A DNA stretch of 64,000 nucleotides from Deinococcus aerius (GTDB lineage: Bacteria; Deinococcota; Deinococci; Deinococcales; Deinococcaceae), in assembly GCF_002897375.1 (NCBI RefSeq), contig NZ_BFAG01000009.1, positions 102,501 to 166,500 on the forward strand, given 5' to 3'. Position numbers and translations under genes: made by a program. Shown here piece after piece: positions 1 to 17,187 of this stretch (the stretch's first letter is position 1; every line of letters begins with the position of its first letter). The notes under the pieces were generated by a model. It saw only the letters and a program-made list of their open reading frames with translations. It ran no database searches and had not been told where the DNA came from.

Positions 1-342
1 CTGGCTGTCCTGGAACGCCGCCTCGACCTCACCCTGGGGGGGCTGGACGTGTACGTCAACCTCGCGGGCGGCCTGAAGGTGCCCGACCCCGGGCTCGATC
101 TCCCGGTGGCGCTCGCGGTGTATTCCGCGGTGGTGGGCCGGGCGCTTCCCGGCAACGTCGCCGTCTTCGGGGAAGTCGGTCTGGCGGGCGAGGTCCGCTC
201 GACCCAGGGAGCCCTGCGCCGCGCCGAGGAGGCGGCCCGGGCGGGCTACCGCAACCTCATCGTGCCCCCCGGACTGGATGGGCGCGAGGGCGTCCGCAGT
301 GTGGAGGAGGCCGTGGGGCTCGTCTGGAAGGCAACGAATTGA
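1..342 (+). CDS. radA: DNA repair protein RadA, C-terminal part (cut by window start)
   Basis: The visible 113 residues match the Lon-protease-like C-terminal domain of RadA (Sms), a RecA-like DNA helicase that helps branch migration during homologous recombination. Diagnostic stretches are [18 protein letters not shown], followed by [12 protein letters not shown] and an Ala/Arg-rich helix ending in NLIVPP, in the order found in the family. Reading is open from base 1, so the zinc finger, Walker motifs and KNRFG region lie upstream of the window. The gene ends at a TGA. A perfect 12-bp palindrome, CCTTCATGAAGG, lies just downstream at 351-362. Identification is secure; length and start cannot be judged. 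Confidence 0.93.
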   Translation: MAVLERRLDLTLGGLDVYVNLAGGLKVPDPGLDLPVALAVYSAVVGRALPGNVAVFGEVGLAGEVRSTQGALRRAEEAARAGYRNLIVPPGLDGREGVRSVEEAVGLVWKATN

Positions 343-458
343 AGAGCTTGCCTTCATGAAGGTGTAGGGATGTGAAGGAGTGCATAGAGATTTGGTCAAG
401 AAAAAAGCGCCCGCCTGAGATGTGTCTGTCGAAATCTCGGGTCACACTGGGGTCACTT

Positions 459-974
459 ATGAACAAGACCCTGCGAATTCTGACCGTCACCGCCCTGCTC
501 GCCGTGCCCACGAGTGTCCTCGCCCAGACCGGCACGGATACGACGGGGACGGGCACCACCGATACGACGGGGACCGGAACGACCGATACGACGGGAACGG
601 ACACCACCGGAACCACCGATACCACCGGCACGGACACGACTGGAACGGATACGACCGGGACCGATACCACGGGTACCGACACGACGGGCACAGACACCAC
701 CGGGACAGACACGACCGGCACCGATACCACGGGCACGGATACCACCGGCACCGACACGACGGGTACGGACACGACCGGGACGACCGATACCACGGGCACG
801 GCTGGAACCACTGACACCACCACCACCACGGACACGACGACCACGACCACCAACCGCGGAACAGACTGGGGCTGGCTGGGCCTTGCCGGTCTGCTCGGCC
901 TGGCGGGCCTGGGAGGGCGCCGCGCCACGAACGTGCGCCGGGTGGATACCACGACCACCACCACGCGCCGCTAA
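459..974 (+). CDS. Secreted Thr/Gly/Asp-repeat protein with WGxxG-type C-terminal anchor
   Basis: The 171-residue product starts with a signal peptide (MNKTLRILTVTALLAVPTSVLA). About 90 residues of near-perfect DTTGT repeats follow, then a poly-Thr stretch, and then a short hydrophobic tail beginning WGWLGLAGLLGLAGLGG that ends in arginines. That tail resembles the WGxxGxxG class of C-terminal sequences found in small exported bacterial proteins. I chose the ATG at 459 because the residues before it are charged and would bury the signal peptide. The repeats have no predicted fold. Function is unknown; a surface, cell-wall or hydration role is only a guess. A GC-rich terminator follows directly. 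Confidence 0.7.
   Translation: MNKTLRILTVTALLAVPTSVLAQTGTDTTGTGTTDTTGTGTTDTTGTDTTGTTDTTGTDTTGTDTTGTDTTGTDTTGTDTTGTDTTGTDTTGTDTTGTDTTGTDTTGTTDTTGTAGTTDTTTTTDTTTTTTNRGTDWGWLGLAGLLGLAGLGGRRATNVRRVDTTTTTTRR
534..806 (+). repeat. 15-bp tandem repeat encoding DTTGT
   Basis: The coding sequence is built from degenerate 15-nt units of the type GACACGACGGGCACN, repeated well over ten times. Third positions vary while the peptide DTTGT is kept, so selection acts on the protein. Such an array can also gain or lose units by slippage, which would leave the frame intact because the unit is a multiple of three. Confidence 0.85.
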
Positions 975-987
975 ACCGCAAACAGGG

Positions 988-1020
988 AGCCGCCGCCCGA
1001 CCATGGGGTGGCGGCTTGTA
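988..1020 (+). terminator. Rho-independent terminator of the repeat-protein gene
   Basis: AGCCGCCGCCC pairs with GGGGTGGCGGCT around a short loop and is followed by TTGTA. It lies 13 bases after the stop codon at 974. Confidence 0.75.
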
Positions 1021-1348
1021 TATTCATAGAGGAATCATTGCGTCCGGGTGTCCTCCCTACCCACTGAACGTTTCTCGTGGAATCAAGACAATCACCGAAG
1101 CCACGTGTCTTGCACCTCCGGCGCAGTCTGCTGTAATGCCAAAATAATCCCTCTTCGCACGGGCTCGTCAAGAGAGGCAAGCGGTGCCTGAATATCTTCT
1201 ACCTGTTAAACGCTGGTACCGGGGCAGAACGTATCCTCGTCGCAAGTTTTGAGGAAAAGGAGCAGACGGAGGAATGCCTCCACCAGGGAGCGCAATCGAA
1301 ACACTCGCTTCAGGCTGCTGGCTTTATACCCGTCCGGGCAAAGAAAGG
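1021..1348. other. Intergenic region, no gene seen
   Basis: This stretch separates two terminators. Its base composition is lower in GC than its surroundings. A short minus-strand reading frame overlaps it but lacks coding character. The only structure noted is a weak hairpin, GGAGG-AATG-CCTCC, near 1269-1282. No promoter or RNA could be supported. Confidence 0.5.
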
Positions 1349-1380
1349 GCCGCCACCCGTGCAGAGGTGGCGGCTTTCTT
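1349..1380 (-). terminator. Bidirectional terminator after clpB
   Basis: GCCGCCACC and GGTGGCGGC form a perfect 9-bp stem with an 8-base loop. It is flanked by AAGAAA on the left and TTTCTT on the right, so it can end transcription in both directions. It lies ten bases beyond the clpB stop. Confidence 0.85.
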
Positions 1381-1389
1381 CGCTGAGGT

Positions 1390-3948
<2,559 letters not shown>

Positions 3949-3987
3949 GAGGGGTACCTCCGTGGGACAAATGCCTTAGGTACCCCT

Positions 3988-4017
3988 ATTGTGCAACTTG
4001 AGTGTGGTTATGTCAAG
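3988..4017 (-). promoter_or_regulatory. clpB promoter with HAIR (HspR) operator
   Basis: On the minus strand TTGACA (4016-4011) and CACAAT (3993-3988) are spaced 17 bp. The -35 box lies inside CTTGACA-N7-ACTCAAG (4017-3997). The HspR operator consensus known as HAIR is CTTGAGT-N7-ACTCAAG; one half matches 7 of 7 and the other 5 of 7. Repressor binding would cover the -35 and spacer. Confidence 0.85.
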
Positions 4018-4053
4018 TTATTGGAGTGGCAGGAGGAATGTTCCCAGACGGGC

Positions 4054-5076
4054 TCAGCGGCCTGAGGGGACGAAGCGCCCCCCCTCCTCCCGCGTCAGCG
4101 TGCCGCCGATGAATTCGCCCATCCCCTCGGCGGTGATCGGCCGGTCATTCAGGGTTCCCTGCCCGCGCACCGGTCCCTCCCAGTAGGCGACGGAGGTGTT
4201 TTTCGTCAGCAACTCCTGCTCGTCGCGCACGGCGTCCAGGGTGAGGCTCAGGCCGGGCGCGCTCACGGTCCACCCCAGCACGTACTCGCGCCCGCTGGGG
4301 CTGCGGTACACCCGGCCCGGCGTCATGGTCACGTCCGGCACCTCCCGCGCTACGCCCGCCTGATCCACCCGCGAGCCCGCCACCTGCACGACCTGCCCGG
4401 CGGCGTTCCGCACCCGGTAGAGCATCAGGTCCGAGCCGTCCGAGAGGTGCAGGCCGAACCAGTCCCAGCGGGCCTGCGCGCCGGGCTGCTGGTCACCCCA
4501 CTGGTGGTCGAGCCAGACCTGACCCGTGACCTCCCGCGTCTCCCCACCGGCCAGCGCCACCGTGCCGCTCGCCTCCAGCCGGGTAATGCTCTGGTAGTAC
4601 AGCCGCCCCACCTCCGGGGTGCCCGAGTAGCCCGGCGGGTGAACGACCAGCCCCTTGAGCGGCTTGAGGGTGAGGTTGAGTGGCCCGGCGCCGAGCCGGA
4701 AACTCCCGTCGGGCTGCTGGTTCAGGCGCCATTGCCCCTGCTCGACCCGCAGGGGCGGAAAGCCGTAGCGGGTGTTCTGTGACTCGTTTTCAAATAGGTT
4801 CAGCTTGTCGGCCCGCAGGTCCGCGACCGCGAGGTGCCCGGCGTGGTAGGGAATACCCCGGTAGTTCACCTTGAACTGCGCCCAGTGGAAGGCGAGCCCC
4901 GACTCCGGCAGATACCCGGAGACGTACCACCACTCCGTCGCCACGTTGTGCGGCCCGAAGTCCGAGGGCTGGGGCTGCCGGTTGGGGTCGAAGGCCTCCG
5001 GGCGGGGCAGGCAGGACGTGAGGAGCGTGGCCGACAGGAGGGCGAGCGCGGGGGCGGGGAGCGTTCGGAGCTTCAT
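4054..5076 (-). CDS. CrtC/AttH-like lipocalin-fold lipoprotein
   Basis: This 340-residue protein has a lipoprotein signal with lipobox LLTSC near residue 22. The body carries hallmarks of the CrtC/AttH family: PHNVATEWWYVSGYL near the start, FHWAQFKVNYRG, and VWLDHQWGD in the middle. The family forms paired lipocalin-like barrels and includes hydroxyneurosporene synthase (carotenoid 1,2-hydratase), but most lipoprotein members have no proven reaction. It may bind or modify a hydrophobic envelope molecule; carotenoid hydration is possible but not shown. A TACGGT box lies five bases before the ATG. The gene stands alone between terminators. Confidence 0.8.
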   Translation of the reverse strand: MKLRTLPAPALALLSATLLTSCLPRPEAFDPNRQPQPSDFGPHNVATEWWYVSGYLPESGLAFHWAQFKVNYRGIPYHAGHLAVADLRADKLNLFENESQNTRYGFPPLRVEQGQWRLNQQPDGSFRLGAGPLNLTLKPLKGLVVHPPGYSGTPEVGRLYYQSITRLEASGTVALAGGETREVTGQVWLDHQWGDQQPGAQARWDWFGLHLSDGSDLMLYRVRNAAGQVVQVAGSRVDQAGVAREVPDVTMTPGRVYRSPSGREYVLGWTVSAPGLSLTLDAVRDEQELLTKNTSVAYWEGPVRGQGTLNDRPITAEGMGEFIGGTLTREEGGRFVPSGR

Positions 5077-5131
5077 GGCTCACCGTACCCGGTCCCGCCC
5101 CGGGGCTCGGTGGGCGGCGGCACAAGAAAGA

Positions 5132-5155
5132 GGCCGCCCCGTTTCCGAAGCGGCC
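5132..5155 (-). terminator. Hairpin upstream of the AttH-like gene
   Basis: GGCCGC and GCGGCC form a 6-bp stem. On the minus strand the hairpin is followed by TCTTTCTTG, as in a terminator, although it lies upstream of the lipoprotein gene and downstream of the liv operon terminator. Confidence 0.45.
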
Positions 5156-5230
5156 CCACACCTTGAACCTTTCTTTATAACAACTTCAGGTGAGTCGAAG
5201 ACGAACCCGAGCGGAGCGAGAAGAAGAAAA

Positions 5231-5300
5231 AACCGGCTTGCGGCAATGGAAGAACATCCGGTGGGTTGCCCGGATGTTCTGGAATGAGAGCAAGTCGGTT
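5231..5300 (-). terminator. Two-tier terminator of the livHMGF operon
   Basis: An outer 11-bp stem (AACCGGCTTGC with GCAAGTCGGTT, one wobble) encloses a perfect inner 11-bp stem (AGAACATCCGG with CCGGATGTTCT). On the minus strand it begins directly after the livF stop codon and runs into TTTTTTCTTCTTCT. Confidence 0.85.
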
Positions 5301-6881
<1,581 letters not shown>

Positions 6882-6885
<4 letters not shown>

Positions 6886-8500
6886 TTTGCGCCTCCCGCC
6901 CGGTCTTCCTGCTTCTGGGGGGCGAAACCGGGGCTGTAGACCTCGCCGCCCGTCGTGAGCGCCCGGCCCTCGCCCTGGGCGCTCTCGTCCTCCTGGTTCT
7001 CGTCCTGGTGCAGCTCCAGCGTGCGGCGGCGGTTGGGCAGCAGCCCCTCGGGGCGCAGCAGCATCATGGTCACCAGGATCACGCCGAAGATCAGCCGCTG
7101 AAGCTGCCCGGGGTTCACCTGCTGCGGCAGCCCCAGGTTCGCGGTCGCCTCGCCCAGCCCCGGCAGGATGCGCAGGTTGAGCAGCGTGACCACCGCCGCG
7201 CCGAGAATCACGCCCGGGAAGGACCCCATACCCCCCAGGATCACCATGCTCAGCACGCCGATACTCTGGAACAGGTTGAAGCTCTCCGGGGAGATAAAGG
7301 TCTGCTTGGCCGCGAAGATCATGCCCATCACGCCCGCAAAACTGGCGCCCGTGGCAAAGGCGATCAGCTTCGTCTGCACCAGCGGCACGCCCATCGCCTG
7401 CGCGGCCACCTCGTCGTCGCGGATGGCGATCCAGGCCCGCCCGATCCGCGAGCGGTCCAGCCGGATGTTCACCGTCAGGATGAGGGCGATCATGGCCAGC
7501 ACCAGCAGGTACAGGAACAGCAGGTAGTACTGGTCGGGCTGGAAGCCCAGCGTCCCCGCCAGGCGGTCAAACCACGGCACGGGCGCGCTCTTGATGGGCG
7601 TGATGCCCTGCGAGCCCGCCGTGAACAGGTCGAGGTTGTTCGCCAGCACCCGGATCACCTCGCCCAGGCCCAGCGTGATGATGGCGAGGTAGTCCCCCTT
7701 GAGCCGCAGCACCGGCAGGCCGATCAGGACGCCCACGATGGCGGCGGCCAGGATGCTCAGCGCGAGAAACAGCCAGAAGAAGTTCCCGTCGATGCCGTTG
7801 GCCAGGCCCTGCGCCCGGGAGGCGTTGAGGACGAGCAGCGCGCGGCCCGTGAGCAGCAGGCCCGCCACCAGCCCGAAGCTCGCCAGCCCGAAACTCCAGG
7901 TCGAGAGCCGGGTGGGCCGCACGACCCGGCGGCGGATATACACCATGCTCGCCGCCGTCACCGCCGTCAGGAAGAGCCCGAAGGCCAGCGTGGCCGCGTT
8001 CGTCGCGCCGGGGTTCTCCCCGTAGTAGCGCAGAATTTCCCCGAAGCGCGGGCTGCCGAAGATCCCCCAGGTATACGCGCCCACCGCGAAAAAGGCCACG
8101 TACCCCAGGTCGAGCAGGCCCGCCAGCCCCACCACGATGTTCAGCCCCAGCGCGAGCGCGGCGAAGATCATGATCTGAATGCTGAGGTCGAGCAGGCTGG
8201 TGTCCTCCTGCCCCGCCATCGGCAGCACCAGGAGCAGGCTCCCCAGGCCGACGAGCGCCTTGGCCCAGGGCGCCGCGCGCCACAGGTACGCGAACAGCAC
8301 GTTGGCGAGGAACAGCGAGACGATGACCGCCTCCACGATGGGGTTCTGGAGCAGACGGCCCAGGCCACCCAGGGTGCCGAGGAGGTCGCTGTTGTGCGAC
8401 AGCAGGAGCAGGGCGCTCGTGACCAGGAAGATCAGCACGAGCAGAATGGTCCGCTCCGGCGCGGGACGGGCGCGGCGCGGGGCCGACGGGTTGGCAGCCG

Positions 8501-8504
<4 letters not shown>
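6882..8504 (-). CDS. livM: Branched-chain amino-acid ABC transporter permease LivM
   Basis: Inner-membrane permease subunit that pairs with LivH. At 540 residues it is longer than many LivM proteins because of an extra N-terminal hydrophobic block and a roughly 100-residue insert with further membrane segments before GLPVLRLKGDYLAIITLG, the family signature. The cytoplasmic coupling segment IAIRDDEVAAQAMG follows. A charged C-terminal tail of about 45 residues after LLPNRRR is rich in Glu and Gln and not part of the core fold. Four-base overlaps on both sides place it inside the livHMGF operon. Confidence 0.95.
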
Positions 8505-9514
<1,010 letters not shown>

Positions 9515-9661
9515 AGTCGATACTCCTCTCTCGGTTGGCCCGGGCGCGGGGGGCCGGGGGATGGGGGCGAGAACGGCGGGCAGTCGCGCGGCGCGGCGGG
9601 GGAACCTTCCGCACACGGTAGCGCACCTGACGGCGCCCGGTCAGCCCTCAGCGTTCCCCCC

Positions 9662-9693
9662 AAAAAAAGGAGCCGGGCAAGATGCCCAGCCCC
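9662..9693 (-). terminator. Terminator between livJ and livH
   Basis: On the minus strand an imperfect GC-rich stem (GGGGCTGGGCA with TGCCCGGCTCC) is followed by seven T residues. It probably lets the binding-protein gene be made in excess of the membrane subunits through partial read-through. Confidence 0.8.
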
Positions 9694-9763
9694 AGGGTCG
9701 CGGGGAAAGGTCGGGAATGGGTGCTGCTCGGCCTTCCCCCGCCGGTTGGGACGTTCGGCGGCG

Positions 9764-10918
<1,155 letters not shown>

Positions 10919-10967
10919 GCGTCCTCCGGGATGATGCGCGGTGTGCGCGGTGGTTGAGATGGCGCTG

Positions 10968-10996
10968 ATTCTAGGCAGGTTATAAAGGGAAGTCAA
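10968..10996 (-). promoter_or_regulatory. livJ promoter
   Basis: On the minus strand TTGACT (10996-10991) and TAGAAT (10973-10968) are separated by exactly 17 bp, a near-consensus housekeeping promoter about 50 bases before the livJ start. Confidence 0.85.
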
Positions 10997-11024
10997 TGTA
11001 GGGCTCATGAGGCCGACTTCAAGA

Positions 11025-11036
11025 GGAACCGGTTCC
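11025..11036. promoter_or_regulatory. Palindrome upstream of livJ promoter, candidate operator
   Basis: GGAACCGGTTCC is a perfect 12-bp palindrome 28 bases upstream of the livJ -35 box. A closely similar GGAAACGGTTCC occurs upstream of pckA at 26167-26178. A shared regulator is possible but unproven. Confidence 0.4.
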
Positions 11037-11177
11037 AAATCAGATTGCGAAAAGATTGTTGCTCCGAGTGGAACAGAGGAGCAATAGTCGATTGTTCTCG
11101 GCGAAACAAAGCCTTTTTTGCCCCCGGAACACCTCAGATGGGCGCCGATGGGGGTGGGGGGAGGTGTGCGGCCCTCC

Positions 11178-12530
<1,353 letters not shown>

Positions 12531-12721
12531 GGGATGTCAGCGCCTCCGTGTCCCCTGACCGTAGCGGGAAGGTGGGGGGACGCGCAAGCCGTGGCGTCTG
12601 GGCGAATGCGGCCTGTTCTCCGGTCTCCGTACTTCCGGCATGAACATGAGGAGCAGTTTGCATCGATCCCCCCAAGAAAGCCCGGTTGTCCAGCCTATCT
12701 GTGCAAGTTGTCGTGCCCGCG

Positions 12722-12751
12722 TTGACCACCTCTTCCGCACGCGCCTATACT
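12722..12751 (+). promoter_or_regulatory. Promoter of the type III glutamine synthetase
   Basis: TTGACC (12722-12727) and TATACT (12746-12751) are 18 bp apart and lie about 57 bases before the start codon. The rest of the divergent intergenic region (12531-12808) presumably holds the opposing glnA promoter, which I could not place. Confidence 0.75.
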
Positions 12752-12808
12752 CGCGGGGACTGCGCGGTGGGGCCGCACCCTGTCCACCCCGCCCGGAGGG
12801 GATGCCTT

Positions 12809-14968
<2,160 letters not shown>

Positions 14969-15008
14969 GAAGTAAGCGGTCAGCGGTCAGCTTTCAGAAA
15001 AAGAAAAG

Positions 15009-15040
15009 GGAGTCGTCCGTGTGCGGGCGGCTCCTTCTGT
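15009..15040 (+). terminator. Terminator after GSIII
   Basis: GGAGTCGTCCG pairs along 11 bp with CGGGCGGCTCC around a 4-base loop, followed by TTCTGT. The segment just before it contains the doublet GCGGTCAGCGGTCAGC. Confidence 0.8.
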
Positions 15041-15088
15041 GGGCTGCCCTCTGATCACGGACGGCGGCCCGCTGGTAAACTGACCCCC

Positions 15089-15895
15089 GTGCTGAACATG
15101 CTGCGCAAACCATCCGTCACGCCCGCCGAGCTGGAGACCGGGCTGGCCGAGCTGGGGCTGGACGGGTCGCAGCATGTCATCGTCCACGCCAGCCTGAAGT
15201 CGTTCGGGCACCTGGAGGGGGGCGCCCGGGCGGTGGTGGACGCCCTGAGTGCGCGGGCCGCGACGGTGGTGGCCCCCGCTTTCACCTACCACACCCTGCT
15301 GCGCCATCCCACGTCGCCCGTCCACGCGCGCTTTCACCGGGACACCCGGGTGAGCCGCGACATCGGCCGGGTGCCCCAGGAACTCGTGGAGCGGGCGGAC
15401 GCGGTGCGCTCCTTTCACCCCACCCTGAGCTTCATCGCGCTGGGGACCGAGGCGGAGCGCGTCACGGCGGCGCAGACGCTCGCCAGCCCCTACGCCCCGG
15501 TGGGGGCGCTGTACGACCTGGACGGCTACGCCCTGCTGATGGGCGTGGACTTCGGGAGCAACACGACCATCCACTACGGCGAGCACGTGGCGGGAATGCC
15601 GCTCCTCACCCGCTACGTGCCGCTGGAGGGCGGCGTGGTGCCCACCGCCTTTCCCAACTGCTCGGCGGATTTCGGGCGCCTGGAGCCCTATGTGCGGGGC
15701 CGCTCCACCCGGGTCGGCAACGCGACCCTACGCCTCTTCCGGGTGCGCGAGCTGGTGGACGGCACCGTGCGCCTGCTCACCCAGGATCCCGAGGCGCTGC
15801 TCTGCACCTACCCGGGCTGCCGCTGCCAGGAGGTGCGGAGGCTGGTGCGGCAGAATGGGCTGACGCCGCGCCCACCGGCGCCCCAGCCCTCCTGA
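15089..15895 (+). CDS. AAC(3)-family N-acetyltransferase
   Basis: The 268 residues follow the aminoglycoside 3-N-acetyltransferase family: VIVHASLKSFGHLEGGARAVVDAL, VAPAFTYH, then FRPHPSFHPT-like VRSFHPTLSFIALG, a Pro/Tyr segment PYAPVGALYDLDGYALLMGVDFGSNTT and HYGEHVAGMP. These enzymes transfer acetyl from acetyl-CoA to amino groups; chromosomal members may act on metabolites rather than antibiotics. The C-terminus has a Cys cluster (CTYPGCRCQEV), also seen in homologues. The start is a GTG seven bases after TAAACT, a leaderless layout. Whether it confers any resistance cannot be told from sequence. Confidence 0.85.
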   Translation: MLNMLRKPSVTPAELETGLAELGLDGSQHVIVHASLKSFGHLEGGARAVVDALSARAATVVAPAFTYHTLLRHPTSPVHARFHRDTRVSRDIGRVPQELVERADAVRSFHPTLSFIALGTEAERVTAAQTLASPYAPVGALYDLDGYALLMGVDFGSNTTIHYGEHVAGMPLLTRYVPLEGGVVPTAFPNCSADFGRLEPYVRGRSTRVGNATLRLFRVRELVDGTVRLLTQDPEALLCTYPGCRCQEVRRLVRQNGLTPRPPAPQPS

Positions 15896-15924
15896 GGGGA
15901 CCCCGGACGCTCTACCCTGGCCCC

Positions 15925-17187
15925 ATGACCCTCGCCCTGTACCACCACCACCAGTCGCCGACCCTCCTCACCTTCACGGCCACGGTCGTGGACGCGCGTG
16001 ACGGCGCCGTGGCCCTCGACGCCACCGCCTTCTACCCCGAGGGCGGCGGGCAGAACGGGGACGCGGGCGTGTTGCACTGGCCCGGCGGCGAGGCGCGGGT
16101 CCTCGATACCCGCAGGGACAAGCCGAGCGGCGTGGTCTGGCACGAGGTGGAGGGGACGCTGCCCCCAGTTGGTGCTGAGGTGACCGGCGAGGTGGACGCG
16201 GCGCGGCGCTGGCGGCACATGGCGCGGCACTCGGCGGAGCACCTGCTCGCCCAGGCGTTCCTCCGCGTCAATCCCGCCTTCCGGGTGGCGGCGGTGAGCA
16301 TGCGAAACGCCGAGAGTACCCTCGACCTGGAGGGCGACCCGGCCGAGGCGGATGTGGAAGCCGCCGAGGCGCTGCTGCGGGAGACCCTGGCCCGCAGCGA
16401 CCTCACGCTGGAGACACCGACCGTCCCCGAGGCAGACCTCGGGCACTATCCGCTGCGCCGCGAGACCAGGGTGCGCGGCGACGTGCGGCTGGTCATCTTC
16501 CGGGACGCGGACGGCACCCCCTTCGACGTGAGCGCCTGCGGCGGCACCCACGTTCCCCGGGCGGGCATGGTCGCCCCGGTCGTCGTCGTGAGGACCGAGC
16601 GCATCCGGTCAGGCCTGACCCGGGTGGTCTTCATGGCGGGCGAGGAGGCCTCCGCCTTTCTGACGGGCGTGTACCGGGACGCCCGGGTATTGGCGCAGAG
16701 GTTCAGTGTGCCCGTCCCGGCTCTGCCCGAGCGGGTCGCCGCCCTGGGCACGGAACGTGACGCCCTGAAGGCCGAGGCGGCGACCCTGCGTGAGCGGCTG
16801 GCCGTGGCCCTGGCGGCGGCGGCGCCGCTAGAGGAGGTCGCCGGTGTCCCGCTCCGCTGGCTCACCCTGGACGACGCGGCGCTCCTGCCCGCCGCCCTGG
16901 CCGCCACCCCGGCGGGGGAGGTGCGGGCCGCCCTCGCCCCGGGTGGACGCTGCGGCGTCGGCAGCGGGCGGGCCGACGTGTCCGCCGTGGAGTTGCTGGG
17001 AGCCGCGCTGAAGGTGACGGGCGGCAAGGGGGTGGGCGGCCCGCGCTCGCCCAGGGAACCACCGGAAGTCCCGGGGAGTTCAGGCAGGCCGTTCGCCGGG
17101 TGCTGGCGGACGCCTCGCAGCCTGTTTGAGGCCTTCCGCCACTTGACAACCCCATCACTCGCCACCCGCTATGCTGTGGGCGCATGA
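15925..17187 (+). CDS. AlaX-like alanyl-tRNA editing protein, frameshifted near its C-terminus
   Basis: Stand-alone relative of the AlaRS editing domain, which removes mis-attached Ser or Gly from tRNA-Ala. It shows FYPEGGGQNGD near residue 38, the zinc pair H102-SAE-H106, and C205-GGT-H209, followed by a coiled linker and a DHHA1 domain. The expected DHHA1 end is broken: reading is open to 17187, but the residues after 369 are nonsense. Adding one G to the five-G run at 17028-17032 restores GGKGGGRPALAQG and an ending LADASQPV with a stop at 17129. So this is either a sequencing error or a genuine frameshift that spoils only the C-terminal RNA-binding part. TACCCT lies six bases before the ATG. 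Confidence 0.85.
   Translation: MTLALYHHHQSPTLLTFTATVVDARDGAVALDATAFYPEGGGQNGDAGVLHWPGGEARVLDTRRDKPSGVVWHEVEGTLPPVGAEVTGEVDAARRWRHMARHSAEHLLAQAFLRVNPAFRVAAVSMRNAESTLDLEGDPAEADVEAAEALLRETLARSDLTLETPTVPEADLGHYPLRRETRVRGDVRLVIFRDADGTPFDVSACGGTHVPRAGMVAPVVVVRTERIRSGLTRVVFMAGEEASAFLTGVYRDARVLAQRFSVPVPALPERVAALGTERDALKAEAATLRERLAVALAAAAPLEEVAGVPLRWLTLDDAALLPAALAATPAGEVRAALAPGGRCGVGSGRADVSAVELLGAALKVTGGKGVGGPRSPREPPEVPGSSGRPFAGCWRTPRSLFEAFRHLTTPSLATRYAVGA

Noticed and set aside
372..458. Upstream extension of the repeat-protein gene to an earlier ATG at 372
   Set aside because: The extra 29 residues are charged and would place the signal peptide inside the protein.
971..1180. Minus-strand frame of 69 codons after the repeat-protein gene
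   Set aside because: It overlaps a strong terminator hairpin, has no start signal and no protein-like pattern.
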